Counted from the stretch's first letter, positions 23,897-32,782 are shown. The stretch is 64,000 nucleotides of DNA from Rhodococcus oryzae (GCF_005049235.1 NZ_SUMD01000002.1:434001-498000); one strand, 5' to 3'. Translations and numbers: made by a program. Notes: generated from the letters alone by a model not told the origin.

Positions 23897-25045
23897 ATGC
23901 GTGAAAAGCGACCCTTCCGTCCGCTGCTTCCCAGCCGATCCGCCAACCCCTCGAGCGATCTGATCGTCCCCGAGCACTCGATGGCTCCACACCCGACGCC
24001 GCCCGCCCCCGCGGTGGTGCCGGTGGAGGCAAGCGTGGTCAACAGTGCGGTCTACCGCGACGGCGCCCGGATCGAGACGCCCGCCAGCCTGGCCGAGGCA
24101 CTGCGCAGCCTGCCGGACGAGTCATCCATGGCGTGGATCGGGATGTACCGGCCGGACGAGGAGCAGCTGCAGGCCGCAGCCAAGCAGTTCGGGCTGCACG
24201 AGCTGGCCGTCGAGGACGCCATCGTCGCGCATCAGCGGCCCAAGCTCGAGCGTTACGGTGACACCCTGTTCGTGGTGCTGCGGGCCGCCCGGTACCTGGA
24301 CGAAACCGAGCGAGTCGACTTCGGTGAGCTGCATGTCTTCTGTGGTCCGACGTTCGTGATCACGGTGCGGCACAGCGAATCGCCGGACCTGTCCGCGGTG
24401 CGCAGACGAATGGAGAACGACCCGGAGCTGCTCAAGCTCGGTCCGGAGGCGGTGCTCTACGCGATCCTGGACGCGGTGGTCGACGGGTACGCACCGGTGG
24501 TCGCCGGACTGCAGAACGACATCGACGAGATCGAGACCGAGGTCTTCAGCGGCGACCCGAAGGTGTCGCGGCGCATCTACGAACTCTCCCGCGAGGTCAT
24601 CGAGTTCCAGCGCGCCACCAAGCCGCTGCTCGACATGCTGCGTGGGCTGTCCGCGGGTTTCGAGAAGTACAACACCGACGAGGAACTGCAGAAGTACCTG
24701 CGCGATGTCACCGACCACGCCACCACGGTGGTCGAGCGGGCGGATGGGTTCCGGCAGCTGCTCGGCAACATCCTCACGGTGAACGCGACCCTGGTGTCGC
24801 AGACCCAGAACGAGGAGATGTCGGCGCTCACCCAGGCCAGCTACGCACAGAACGAGGAGATCAAGAAGGTCTCCGCATGGGCGGCAATCCTGTTCGCCCC
24901 CACGCTGATCGGCACCGTCTACGGCATGAATTTCGACAGCATGCCGGAACTGCACTGGGTGGGCGGTTACCCGATGGCGCTGCTGATGATGGCGCTCACG
25001 TGTATCACCCTGTACACGATCTTCAAACGCCGCGGCTGGCTTTAG
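23897..25045 (+). CDS. corA: CorA-type magnesium and cobalt transporter
   Basis: A 382-residue inner-membrane divalent cation channel of the CorA/MIT family. The cytoplasmic part has LHELAVEDAIVAHQRPKLER and LFVVLRAARYLDETERVDFG, then a long helical funnel; the C-terminus holds two membrane helices (AAILFAPTLIGTVYGMNF and YPMALLMMALTCITLYTIF) with the signature YGMNF at the pore mouth and a basic tail FKRRGWL. The start is uncertain: ATG at 23897 is chosen, GTG at 23867 and ATG at 23981 are in frame. Length agrees with the family. It converges on a lipoprotein gene with seven bases between and is preceded by a possibly structured leader. Confidence 0.92.
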   Translation: MREKRPFRPLLPSRSANPSSDLIVPEHSMAPHPTPPAPAVVPVEASVVNSAVYRDGARIETPASLAEALRSLPDESSMAWIGMYRPDEEQLQAAAKQFGLHELAVEDAIVAHQRPKLERYGDTLFVVLRAARYLDETERVDFGELHVFCGPTFVITVRHSESPDLSAVRRRMENDPELLKLGPEAVLYAILDAVVDGYAPVVAGLQNDIDEIETEVFSGDPKVSRRIYELSREVIEFQRATKPLLDMLRGLSAGFEKYNTDEELQKYLRDVTDHATTVVERADGFRQLLGNILTVNATLVSQTQNEEMSALTQASYAQNEEIKKVSAWAAILFAPTLIGTVYGMNFDSMPELHWVGGYPMALLMMALTCITLYTIFKRRGWL

Positions 25046-25052
25046 GAAGCGA

Positions 25053-25625
25053 CTACAGGTCGTCCGTGCAGACGGCGAACCTGCGCTCGTCGTAGACGAA
25101 TCCGCTGGGGGTGGAGCACTTCTCGACGTCCGTGACGTCGGTGATGATCTCCGCCACCCGGACGCCCTCGCGGGTGGGAGTCGCGCAGTCGATGTGGACG
25201 GGCTGATCGTCGGCCAGATCCATGCACCCGCCGACCACCCAGTCGATGTCGAGGCAGAGCGCGCCCTGCTCGTCGCCCATCAGGGTCTCGTAGTAGTAGG
25301 AGTCGGCATCGCTCACGCACTGCGCGTTGGTCGGCGCCTTCCCGATCACCTTGTAGTTCGCCGGGGCGCTGCCGCAGGGGGCCTTCGCCACGTTCGCATC
25401 TGCGACCGTGCCGGTCAGCTCGACGCACTCGCCGACCTCGACGTCGATCTCGACGGTGCCCCCAGCGTCTGCCTCCGGTACATCCGGCAACAGGGTGTCG
25501 GCCACGACGCCGCCGGCCTCGGGCACCGCCCGGCCGGTGATGTCGCTGCCGCAGGCGCCGAGCGTGAGGGCGGCGAGCATCAGGCTCGCGGCGGCGAGTC
25601 CACGCTGGAGGCGGTTGAGCGTCAT
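25053..25625 (-). CDS. LppU-type lipoprotein
   Basis: A 190-residue predicted lipoprotein. The signal peptide ends in the lipobox LTLGAC with the lipidated cysteine at about 24. The mature part resembles the actinobacterial LppU/SCO3897 family: VGECVELTGTVADANVAKAP, CGSAPANYKVIGKA, AQCVSDADSYYYE, ALCLDIDWVVGGCMDL, and a terminal RRFAVCTDDL. Regularly spaced cysteines (about eight) suggest disulphides outside the membrane. Function is unknown. It is a single gene converging on corA and divergent from dodecin. Confidence 0.85.
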   Translation of the reverse strand: MTLNRLQRGLAAASLMLAALTLGACGSDITGRAVPEAGGVVADTLLPDVPEADAGGTVEIDVEVGECVELTGTVADANVAKAPCGSAPANYKVIGKAPTNAQCVSDADSYYYETLMGDEQGALCLDIDWVVGGCMDLADDQPVHIDCATPTREGVRVAEIITDVTDVEKCSTPSGFVYDERRFAVCTDDL

Positions 25626-25757
25626 AGTGCAATTGAATCACCCGGCTCCGGACCGGCCGCCGCTCGTCCCGTCCGCACCGGGAAACCCCTCCCGTCGACG
25701 GCGGGGCCGCCATACGCTGGTCGGGGAGTTTCCGTCACCGACGAGTGAGGAAGACCG

Positions 25758-25970
25758 ATGAGCGATCACGTCTACAGCGTCACCGAGGTCGTGGGTTCCT
25801 CGAGCAAGGGGATCGACGACGCCATCGCGCAGGCGGTGGCCCGGGCGAGTTCGACCGTCCGCAATCTCGAGTGGTTCGAGGTGGTGGGCACCAGGGGACA
25901 CATCCAGGACGGCGCCATCGGGCACGTCCAGGTGACCCTCAAACTGGGGTTCCGGCTCGACGCCGAATGA
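25758..25970 (+). CDS. Dodecin
   Basis: A 70-residue protein of the dodecin family, which forms a hollow dodecamer that stores or buffers flavins (and CoA in some species). MSDHVYSVTEVVGSSSKGID, DAIAQAVARASSTVRNLEWF, EVVGTRGHIQDGAIGHVQVT and LKLGFRLD cover the whole fold, and the tryptophan of RNLEWFEV is the flavin-stacking residue. Length is exactly that of the family. It is a monocistronic gene with AGGAAG close before the ATG. Confidence 0.95.
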   Translation: MSDHVYSVTEVVGSSSKGIDDAIAQAVARASSTVRNLEWFEVVGTRGHIQDGAIGHVQVTLKLGFRLDAE

Positions 25971-26037
25971 GCGGGTTCCCGCGCATCGACCGATGAGTTC
26001 CGGCTCCCTGCGTGGTCATAGTTACGGCAACGCCGAC

Positions 26038-26085
26038 CACGGCGGTGCCGTGACTTGATGCCACGGCGGTGCCGTGACTTGATGC
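26038..26085 (+). repeat. Two perfect 24-bp tandem repeats with internal palindrome
   Basis: Units at 26038-26061 and 26062-26085 are identical. Each starts with the palindrome CACGGCGGTGCCGTG and ends ACTTGATGC. They lie immediately upstream of the ribosome site of the hydrolase gene starting at 26101, so they may be a doubled operator or a recent slippage duplication. Confidence 0.85.
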
Positions 26086-26100
26086 AGAGGGAGGCCGGCG

Positions 26101-26868
26101 GTGGCGGGCTATGTGCGGCTGGGGGACCTGAACACCTGGTACGACGAGCACGGCGAGGGCGAGCCGCTCGTGTTGCTGCACCCGGGCGGCGTCGACGCGC
26201 GCGCCTTCGGGCCGAACATCGACGGGTTGGCCCGCCGTTTTCGGCTGTTCACCCCCGAGCGTCGCGGCCACGGACACACACCGGACGCGCCCGGCCCCAT
26301 CACCTTCGACCTGATGGCCCGGGACACCATCGCGTTCCTCGAATCGGTCCCGCGCGGGCCTGTCCACCTGCTCGGGTGCAGTGACGGCGCCACCGTGGCC
26401 CTGCTGGTGGCCCTGCGCAGGCCCGACCTGGTCCGGCGGCTGGTCTGCGTCGCGGGCGTCTTCCACCGGGACGGCTGGGAACCCGGGGTCGTGGATGCGG
26501 ACCAGCCGTCGCCCGCCTTCCTCGCGGACATGTACGCCGAGGTGTCTCCGGACGGTGCCGGGCACCACCCGGTCGTGGTCGCGAAGCTGAACCGGATGCA
26601 CCTCGAGGAGCCGACTCTGACCGTGGACGACCTGCGACGGGCCGCCGGCCGGACACTGGTGATGGTCGGTGACGACGACGAGGTGACCCTCGAGCACGCG
26701 CTCGCGCTGTACCGCGGCCTGCCGAATGCCGAGCTCGCGGTGGTACCGGGTACCTCGCACGGCCTGCTGGTGGAGAAGCCCGAACTCTGCAACCGGATCA
26801 TCCTGGACTTCCTGACCACCGAACCGGTGCCGACGATGGCGCCGATCCGACGGGCGCGCGGCGCGTGA
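26101..26868 (+). CDS. Alpha/beta hydrolase
   Basis: A 255-residue soluble alpha/beta hydrolase. PLVLLHPGG (about 22-30) is the oxyanion region, LLGCSDGATVALLVAL holds the nucleophile Ser94 in G-C-S-D-G, VGDDDEVTLEHAL the acid region, and PGTSHGLLVEKPEL the histidine. The GTG at 26101 has a well-spaced GGGAGG. Its end overlaps the short region before ligC by four bases (stop at 26868, in-frame upstream reading from 26865), so it may share a transcript with the repair pair. The close G-C-S-D-G motif recalls esterases and C-C hydrolases, but the substrate is unknown. Confidence 0.85.
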   Translation: MAGYVRLGDLNTWYDEHGEGEPLVLLHPGGVDARAFGPNIDGLARRFRLFTPERRGHGHTPDAPGPITFDLMARDTIAFLESVPRGPVHLLGCSDGATVALLVALRRPDLVRRLVCVAGVFHRDGWEPGVVDADQPSPAFLADMYAEVSPDGAGHHPVVVAKLNRMHLEEPTLTVDDLRRAAGRTLVMVGDDDEVTLEHALALYRGLPNAELAVVPGTSHGLLVEKPELCNRIILDFLTTEPVPTMAPIRRARGA

Positions 26869-26945
26869 CCGCGCCTGATGGAGGATCGGCGGCGGCCAGG
26901 GCGCGTTCCCTCGCCAATACCGGCCAGGTGCGCAAGTATGGGTGC

Positions 26946-27992
26946 GTGGAGCTGCCGCTGACACCGCCCCTGCAACCGATGCTGGCGAAGGCCGCGCCTG
27001 CGGTCCCGACTCAGCCCGACGGCGAGGAGCCGGTGTGGTCGTACGAGCCGAAATGGGACGGATTCCGCGCCATCGTCTTTCGTGACGGCGACGAGGTGGT
27101 CCTGAGCTCCCGGAGCGGAAAGGACCTGGGCCGCTACTTTCCCGAGATGATCGCGGCGGTGCGGGCCGAACTGCCTGTCCGCTGTGTGCTCGACGGTGAG
27201 CTGGTGGTGCCGCGCGAGATCGACGGCCGCACCCGGCTTGACTGGGAGGCCTTGTCGGAGCGGATCCACCCGGCCGAGAGCCGGGTCACCCTGCTGGCCG
27301 AGCAGACTCCGTCGCAGCTGATCGGATTCGACATGCTCGCGCTGGGGGACGAGGACCTGACGAAGCGGCCGTTCGGCGAGCGGCGCGACATCCTGCTCGA
27401 CCATGTCGGTGGCGGCCCGTCCTGCCACGTCACCACCGCCACCACCGACGCCGCGCTCGCCCAGGAGTGGTTCCACGCCTTCGAGGGTGCCGGGCTCGAC
27501 GGTGTGGTCGCGAAGAAGCTTGCGGGGCACTATCTTCCGAACAAGCGCGAGATGATCAAGGTCAAGCACGCCCGGACCGCGGACTGTGTGGTGATCGGCT
27601 ATCGGCCGCACAAGAGCCAGCCGGGTATCGGATCCATGCTGCTCGGCCTCTACAACGGCGACGAGCTGCACATGATCGGCGGGGCCTCCGCGTTCACCGC
27701 GGCCAAGCGGATCGAGATGCTCGAGTTGCTGCAGCCCTACCGCGAGGGTGAGGACGTGGTGTACGACGGCGAGGCGAGCCGGTGGTCGGCGGGCAAGGAT
27801 CGCCAATGGGTTCCGCTGCGTCCGGAGCTGGTGGTGGAGGTGGCGTACGACCAGATGGAGGGGGACCGGCTGCGGCACGCCGCGCGGTTCCTGCGCTGGC
27901 GGCCCGACCGCGAGGCGCGTGAATGCACCTACGAGCAACTGGAGGTCCCGGTGCGCTATGACCTGAGCGATGTGTTGGCGGGGGAGGACTGA
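26946..27992 (+). CDS. ligC: ATP-dependent DNA ligase, LigC type
   Basis: A 348-residue ligase that seals DNA nicks using ATP. Motif I is YEPKWDGFRAIVF with the adenylated Lys at about 36; SRSGKDLGRYFP, CVLDGELVVP, GLDGVVAKKLAGHY and KREMIKVKHARTADCVVIGY are motifs III to V of the nucleotidyltransferase domain, followed by a C-terminal OB domain ending RPELVVEVAYDQMEGDRLRH. I start at the GTG at 26946 because VELPLTPPLQPMLAKA matches the short N-terminus of LigC proteins; a longer reading from 26865 is less likely. Overlap TGATG couples it to the polymerase gene. Known pairs in mycobacteria act in base-excision gap repair. Confidence 0.92.
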   Translation: MELPLTPPLQPMLAKAAPAVPTQPDGEEPVWSYEPKWDGFRAIVFRDGDEVVLSSRSGKDLGRYFPEMIAAVRAELPVRCVLDGELVVPREIDGRTRLDWEALSERIHPAESRVTLLAEQTPSQLIGFDMLALGDEDLTKRPFGERRDILLDHVGGGPSCHVTTATTDAALAQEWFHAFEGAGLDGVVAKKLAGHYLPNKREMIKVKHARTADCVVIGYRPHKSQPGIGSMLLGLYNGDELHMIGGASAFTAAKRIEMLELLQPYREGEDVVYDGEASRWSAGKDRQWVPLRPELVVEVAYDQMEGDRLRHAARFLRWRPDREARECTYEQLEVPVRYDLSDVLAGED

Positions 27993-29038
27993 TGGCGGCT
28001 AAGGCACCGGCCATGGAACTCGACGTGGACGGCATCGCGGTCCGGCTCTCGAGTCCCGACAAGATCTACTTCCCGCAGCTCGGCGCCGAGGGTGGCAGCA
28101 AACGTGATCTGGTCGAGTACTACCGGACCATCGCGCTCTTCGACGGCGGACGGTCCGGGATCATGACCGCCCTCCGGGACAGGCCAACGCACCTGCAGCG
28201 CTTCCCGGACGGCATCGAGGGCGAGGAGATCTACCAGAAGCGACTGCCCGCCAAGCGGCCCGAGTACCTGGACACCTGCACGGTCACCAACCCCAACGGC
28301 CGCACTGCCGACGCGCTGCGGGTGCGGCACGCCGCCGATATCGTCTGGGCTGCGCAGATGGGCAACGTCACCTTCCATCCGTGGCCGGTGCGGAGTACCG
28401 ACCCGGATCGGCCCGACGAGCTGCGCATCGACCTGGATCCGCAGCCGGGCACCGGGTTCGAGGAGGCCAGGGCCGTGGCGGTGGATGTCCTCGCACCGCT
28501 GCTCGACGAACTGGGGCTGGTCGGGTTCCCGAAGACCTCCGGCGGGCGCGGGGTCCACGTCTACGTCCGGATCGAACCGCGCTGGGACTTCATCGAGGTG
28601 CGACGCGCGGCCATCGCGGTGGCAAGGGAGATCGAGCGCCGCGACCCGACACGCGTGACCACCGCATGGTGGAAAGAGGAACGCGGCGAACGGATCTTCA
28701 TCGACTTCAACCAGACGGCAAGGGACAAGACGGTGGCGTCGGCCTACTCGGTCCGCAAGACCCCGCGGGCGACGGTGTCGACCCCGGTCACCTGGGCGGA
28801 ACTGCCGGACGTCGAGCCGGACGACTTCACCATCGCCTCCGTGCCCGAGTTGGTGGCCAGGCGCGGCGACCCGGCAGCCCGGATCGATGACATCGCGTAC
28901 TCGCTGGACGCGCTGCTGGACATGGCGGAGCGGGATGCGGCGAACGGGTTGGGCGACATGCCGTATCCGCCGCAGTACCCGAAGATGCCGGGCGAACCGA
29001 AGCGGGTGCAGCCGAGCAAGGACAGGGACCGGAAATAG
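27992..29038 (+). CDS. Prim-PolC / LigD-type polymerase domain protein
   Basis: A 348-residue stand-alone primase-polymerase of the archaeo-eukaryotic primase superfamily, like the polymerase domain of LigD. IYFPQLGAEGGSKRDLVEYY is the start of the domain; LRIDLDPQPGTGF carries the catalytic D-x-D pair; FPKTSGGRGVHVYVRIEP and RIFIDFNQTARDKTVASAYS, then VRKTPRATVSTPVTW are the nucleotide-binding signatures. The start overlaps the ligC stop by one base. The protein fills short gaps, preferring ribonucleotides in studied homologues, and then LigC seals. This mirrors the mycobacterial Prim-PolC/LigC arrangement. Confidence 0.92.
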   Translation: MAAKAPAMELDVDGIAVRLSSPDKIYFPQLGAEGGSKRDLVEYYRTIALFDGGRSGIMTALRDRPTHLQRFPDGIEGEEIYQKRLPAKRPEYLDTCTVTNPNGRTADALRVRHAADIVWAAQMGNVTFHPWPVRSTDPDRPDELRIDLDPQPGTGFEEARAVAVDVLAPLLDELGLVGFPKTSGGRGVHVYVRIEPRWDFIEVRRAAIAVAREIERRDPTRVTTAWWKEERGERIFIDFNQTARDKTVASAYSVRKTPRATVSTPVTWAELPDVEPDDFTIASVPELVARRGDPAARIDDIAYSLDALLDMAERDAANGLGDMPYPPQYPKMPGEPKRVQPSKDRDRK

Positions 29039-29148
29039 CGTCACGCCGGCGCCGCGACGGATCCGGCGTGAATCGTCGAGAGACTTCGAGCTCGAGGTAC
29101 TAGGCTCCGAATCAGCTGTTCAGGCACGCACGAGCATCGGAGGATGCG

Positions 29149-29736
29149 ATGACGGAGAACCCTATCGTTGACAGCAACGAGGCAATGCTGCAGATCGGCA
29201 AGGACATCTGGTGGCTGCTGCTGATCCGCGGCATATTCGCCGTCATCTTCGGCATCGTTGCGCTGGTCTGGCCGGGCGTCACCGTGTGGGCGATGGTGGT
29301 CGTGTTCGGTGTGTACGCGATCGTCGACGGCCTCGTCGAGGTGGTCCGGTCGATCCAGGCGCGCAAGATCGTCACCGGCTGGGTGTGGTGGCTGATCGGC
29401 GGCATCGTGTCCGTGCTCGCCGGTATCGTGGCCTTCGCGTGGCCCGAGGTCACCGTGCTGGTGGCCGTGTACGTGATCGGATTCTGGGCGATCCTGGTCG
29501 GCATCCTCGAGATCATGGGCTCGTTCAAGGTGAAATCCGTTGGTGGACAGTGGGTGTGGCTCCTGATCGCGGGCATTCTCGCGGTCCTGTTCGGGTTGCT
29601 GCTGGTCATCTTCCCGGTCGAGGGCGTCAGTAGCCTCGTCTGGCTGGTCGGCTTCTTCGCCATCATCTTCGGAATCGTGTTCGTGGCCGGGGCATTCCAG
29701 CTCCGCTCCGCCGCCAAGCGCGCGGGAGTGGTCTGA
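29149..29736 (+). CDS. HdeD-like DUF308 membrane protein
   Basis: A 195-residue protein with six membrane helices arranged as three pairs, each pair with a similar sequence (LLLIRGIFAVIFGIVALVWP, WWLIGGIVSVLAGIVAFAWP, WLLIAGILAVLFGLLLVIFP). The repeated W-LL--GI--V-FGI-----P pattern defines the HdeD/DUF308 family, named for an E. coli acid-resistance protein. A GGAGG site precedes the ATG. It lies six bases before the serine hydrolase gene and probably shares its transcript. Role in envelope stress is an inference from the family name. Confidence 0.9.
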   Translation: MTENPIVDSNEAMLQIGKDIWWLLLIRGIFAVIFGIVALVWPGVTVWAMVVVFGVYAIVDGLVEVVRSIQARKIVTGWVWWLIGGIVSVLAGIVAFAWPEVTVLVAVYVIGFWAILVGILEIMGSFKVKSVGGQWVWLLIAGILAVLFGLLLVIFPVEGVSSLVWLVGFFAIIFGIVFVAGAFQLRSAAKRAGVV

Positions 29737-29741
29737 CCGGC

Positions 29742-30953
29742 ATGAGTAGGCGTGGCGGTCGCTCCCGCCTGCCCGCGGGCGGCGGGAGCGCACCGACCGA
29801 GATGCACGTCGACGCACAATTCCTGCCGTTGGCCGATCGGTTCTTCGCGATGTACCGGCAACCGAACAACGGTGGCGGAGCCCTGACCGCCTACGTGAAC
29901 GGCGAACTGGTGCTCGACATCTGGGCCGGTTGGGCGGACCGCGACCGACGCTGGCGGCGCGACACCGTCGCCCTGTCCTTCTCCACAGGCAAGGGCGTGG
30001 CCAGCACGGTGCTGCACCGGCTGGCCGACCGAGGTGTCGTCGACTACGACGAACCGGTGGCGACGTACTGGCCCGAGTTCGCCTCGGCGGGCAAGGAGCG
30101 GATCACGATCCGGGACATGCTCACCCACCGGGCGGGCCTGCACCGGATTCGGGGGCTGGTCCGGGGCAAGACCGGGCTCCTCGACTACGACCGTGTTGTC
30201 GCCGCGCTGGCCGCGGCGCGGCCGGACCCGCGCCGGCTCAGCGGTCCCGGGTACCACGCGGTCACGTACGGATGGATCGTCGCGGAGACGGTGGCGCGGG
30301 CGACGGGTCGCAGTTTCACCGATGTGGTGCGCACCGAGATCGCGGAGCCGCTCGGCGTCGAGGAGTTCTGGTACCGGGTACCGCCCGAGCATCGGCACCG
30401 GATCGCGAAGCTGTTCCCGCACCTCAGCCCAGGCGCCGTGTCCTGGGGCATGGCCTCCTCGGTGATGACGCGGCTGCGCCCGTTCAACGGGCTCGCGGAG
30501 GCCGGCATGCCGGAGGGCTTCGACGAGCTGGTCCGTGACCCGATCGTGCACGACGCGGTGATGCCGGGCTGGAACGGCGTGTTCACCTCGCGTGCACTCG
30601 CGAAGATGTATGCGGCGATCGCGAACGACGGCGTCATCGACGGCAGGCGCTTCCTCTCCTCCGACACCATCGAGCGGATGGGCGAGGTACAGACCTTCGG
30701 TCGCGACTATGTCCTCGGGGCCCGGGTGAACTGGCGGCTCGGCTACCACCCGGTGTTCATCGCGAACCGGTCCCAGCCCAGGGCGGCGTTCGGCCATTAC
30801 GGGGTCGGGGGATCGGGTGCCTATGCGGACCCGGAGACCGGCCTCGCCCTCGGTTTCGTCACCAATCGGATGGGCAACGCACTGACCGCGCTGGGCGACC
30901 TGCGCCTGGCCCGGCTCGGCGCGGTGGCGCAGAAAACGGTGCGTGGGCGTTAG
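29742..30953 (+). CDS. Beta-lactamase-fold serine hydrolase (esterase/PBP-like)
   Basis: A 403-residue protein of the class C beta-lactamase/EstB superfamily. The active-site S-x-x-K is in LSFSTGKGVASTVLH; the second motif tyrosine is in GYHAVTYGWIVAETVAR; the KTG-equivalent is FGHYGVGGSGAYADPE. No signal peptide is evident, so it is probably cytoplasmic or wall-associated by another route. Members act as esterases or peptidases; EstB-like esterases share the HYG-type box. A perfect terminator hairpin follows at 30976-31005. Confidence 0.88.
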   Translation: MSRRGGRSRLPAGGGSAPTEMHVDAQFLPLADRFFAMYRQPNNGGGALTAYVNGELVLDIWAGWADRDRRWRRDTVALSFSTGKGVASTVLHRLADRGVVDYDEPVATYWPEFASAGKERITIRDMLTHRAGLHRIRGLVRGKTGLLDYDRVVAALAAARPDPRRLSGPGYHAVTYGWIVAETVARATGRSFTDVVRTEIAEPLGVEEFWYRVPPEHRHRIAKLFPHLSPGAVSWGMASSVMTRLRPFNGLAEAGMPEGFDELVRDPIVHDAVMPGWNGVFTSRALAKMYAAIANDGVIDGRRFLSSDTIERMGEVQTFGRDYVLGARVNWRLGYHPVFIANRSQPRAAFGHYGVGGSGAYADPETGLALGFVTNRMGNALTALGDLRLARLGAVAQKTVRGR

Positions 30954-30975
30954 TGCCCCACGGGGCAGCCGGTGC

Positions 30976-31005
30976 GGTGATCCGCCGGCTGAGAGGCGGA
31001 TCACC
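30976..31005 (+). terminator. Terminator hairpin after the serine hydrolase gene
   Basis: GGTGATCCGCC (30976-30986) pairs perfectly with GGCGGATCACC (30995-31005) around an eight-base loop, 23 bases after the stop codon. No T-run follows, as is common in GC-rich actinobacteria. The remainder of the 216-base gap to the next gene must contain the transpeptidase promoter. Confidence 0.75.
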
Positions 31006-31169
31006 TACCCGGGTCGGCACCGGCGCGACCTGGGGCGGAGCCGTCCGACCAGGCCGTCTGGGCGGAGTGGCTCCTGGCCAATGGCGAACCTGTTGTGTCT
31101 ACTGGAATCGGCGACGCCTGCGAACGCGGGATCAGCCGAGCTCTTCTGCAGTCGGATGATGGGACGTGA

Positions 31170-32108
31170 ATGCGCAAGATCGAGACCGGGACCACGAGTC
31201 GTCGGCGCTGGACGAATCGGGTCGCGACGGCCCTGATCGGTGCCGCGGCCGCAGGCACGGCGCTGGTCGTTCCCGCGCAGGCGGTACCGCTGTTTCCCGG
31301 TGGTCCCGATATTGCGCTGCCGACCCTCCCTGCCCTGCCCGGACTGCCTGCGCCTGCGGCGCCCCTCGCGCCGCTGCCTCCGGTGGAGCCGCAGGCCGGG
31401 CCCGCCAACTTCTCCGCGCCCAGCCTGAACCCGTCCGAGGGTGAGGTGGTCGGCGTCGCGCAGCCCATCATCATCCGGTTCGACGAGGCCATCGACGACC
31501 GCGCCACCGCGGAGCGGGCCATCAAGATCAGCAGCAGCCCGAAGGTCGACGGCTCCTTCTACTGGATCAACGACAGTCAGGTGCGCTGGCGGCCTGCTGA
31601 GTTCTGGCCGGCAGGTACCGACGTCGTGGTCGAGGCGGGCGGTGCGCGCTCGGCCTTCCACATCGGCGATGCGCTGGTGGCCACCGCCGACGACAACAGC
31701 AAGCAGATCACCATCACCCGCAACGGTGAGGTGGTCAAGACCATGCCGACCTCGATGGGCAAGACCGGCCACGAGACCCCGAACGGCACCTACATCGTCG
31801 GCGAGCAGCTTCGCGACATGTACATGGACTCGTCGACCTACGGTGTCCCGATCGACGCGCCGGAGGGCTACCGCACCTACGTCGAGTACGCGACCCGCAT
31901 CTCCAACAGCGGCATCTTCGTGCACGCCGCGCCGTGGTCGGTGAACCAGCAGGGCAGCACCAACACGAGCCATGGCTGCCTGAACGTGAGCACCGAGGAC
32001 GGCAAGTGGTTCTTCGAGAACGCTAAGAAGGGTGACCCGGTGATCGTGACGAACACCAGTGGCGGGACGCTCAACGGCTCCGACGGCCTGGGGGACTGGA
32101 ACCGGTAG
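31170..32108 (+). CDS. L,D-transpeptidase
   Basis: A 312-residue exported enzyme that forms 3-3 cross-links in peptidoglycan. The signal peptide ends near VVPAQA (about 38), followed by a Pro/Ala/Leu-rich spacer (about 40-80), a bacterial Ig-like domain (SLNPSEGEVVGVAQPIIIRF ... VRWRPAEFWPAGTDVVVEAG) and a YkuD catalytic domain. The active-site motif is NTSHGCLNVSTEDG with the nucleophile cysteine, and FVHAAPWSV provides the upstream histidine. No lipobox cysteine, unlike some mycobacterial homologues. Monocistronic, with hairpins on both sides. Confidence 0.92.
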   Translation: MRKIETGTTSRRRWTNRVATALIGAAAAGTALVVPAQAVPLFPGGPDIALPTLPALPGLPAPAAPLAPLPPVEPQAGPANFSAPSLNPSEGEVVGVAQPIIIRFDEAIDDRATAERAIKISSSPKVDGSFYWINDSQVRWRPAEFWPAGTDVVVEAGGARSAFHIGDALVATADDNSKQITITRNGEVVKTMPTSMGKTGHETPNGTYIVGEQLRDMYMDSSTYGVPIDAPEGYRTYVEYATRISNSGIFVHAAPWSVNQQGSTNTSHGCLNVSTEDGKWFFENAKKGDPVIVTNTSGGTLNGSDGLGDWNR

Positions 32109-32128
32109 CGGAGTCTTCAACCGCGCGA

Positions 32129-32165
32129 GATGCGCGCACGATCACCGGGTGATCGTGCGCGCATC
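32129..32165. terminator. Bidirectional terminator between transpeptidase and TetR genes
   Basis: GATGCGCGCACGATCACC (32129-32146) and its perfect complement (32148-32165) form an 18-bp inverted repeat around one G, with a natural loop of about five bases. It lies 20 bases after one stop and 16 bases from the other, exactly between convergent genes. Confidence 0.8.
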
Positions 32166-32181
32166 ATTCGTATGAGGCCGG

Positions 32182-32760
32182 TTACAGATCGGGATTGGTG
32201 ATACGGGCGACCGTCAGGTCGATGGACTCGATCGCGTCGGTACGCGAGTAGCCCTCCTTGTTGAAGCTCTCCCACCCGGTCAGCAGGCACCACCACAGCA
32301 TCCGGCGGATCCACCGGACCTTGAGCTCCGACGAGAAGGTGCCGTCGGCCTGGCCGCGTTCGATCAGAGCGAGCAGCGGCGCGTCGACAGCGCCGAGTCC
32401 CTCCCAGAACGCCGCGTTCGACAGCGCCTGCGGGTCGCCGAAGATGAGCGAGAGCAGGGGCCCGAGGTCGAAGCACTCGTGGCTCATCCGGCGCAGCGCC
32501 GCGTCCGCGGGGCCCTCGGTTGGCCGGGACCGCTCGAGTGCCACGCGGAGCTTGTCGAGGGCGTCCTCGCCGAGTGCGCGGACCAGATCGATGCGCTCTG
32601 GGTAGTAACGGTGCAGGGTGCTGCGACCCACCTCCGCCTCCGCCGCGATCTCGCTGAGGGGGGCGGCCGAGTTCTTGCCGAGCACGTCGACGGCCGCGTC
32701 GAGTATGGCGCGACGGGTGCGTGCTTTGGTGCCCGATTCGGGGACGGTCACGGTCGACAT
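32182..32760 (-). CDS. TetR/AcrR family regulator
   Basis: A 192-residue repressor. The HTH lies at about 12-55: KARTRRAILDAAVDVLGKNS, then PLSEIAAEAEVGRSTLHRYY. The remainder is helical, with the tryptophan-rich segment RWIRRMLWWCLLTGWESF probably lining the ligand pocket. Start at 32760 has GAGG five bases upstream; the ATG at 32790 would read through the operator. It is divergent from an ABC exporter gene and separated by 73 bases containing a perfect palindrome, so it likely represses that exporter and itself. Confidence 0.9.
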   Translation of the reverse strand: MSTVTVPESGTKARTRRAILDAAVDVLGKNSAAPLSEIAAEAEVGRSTLHRYYPERIDLVRALGEDALDKLRVALERSRPTEGPADAALRRMSHECFDLGPLLSLIFGDPQALSNAAFWEGLGAVDAPLLALIERGQADGTFSSELKVRWIRRMLWWCLLTGWESFNKEGYSRTDAIESIDLTVARITNPDL

Positions 32761-32782
32761 GTCCTCACGGTAGCAGTGGATT

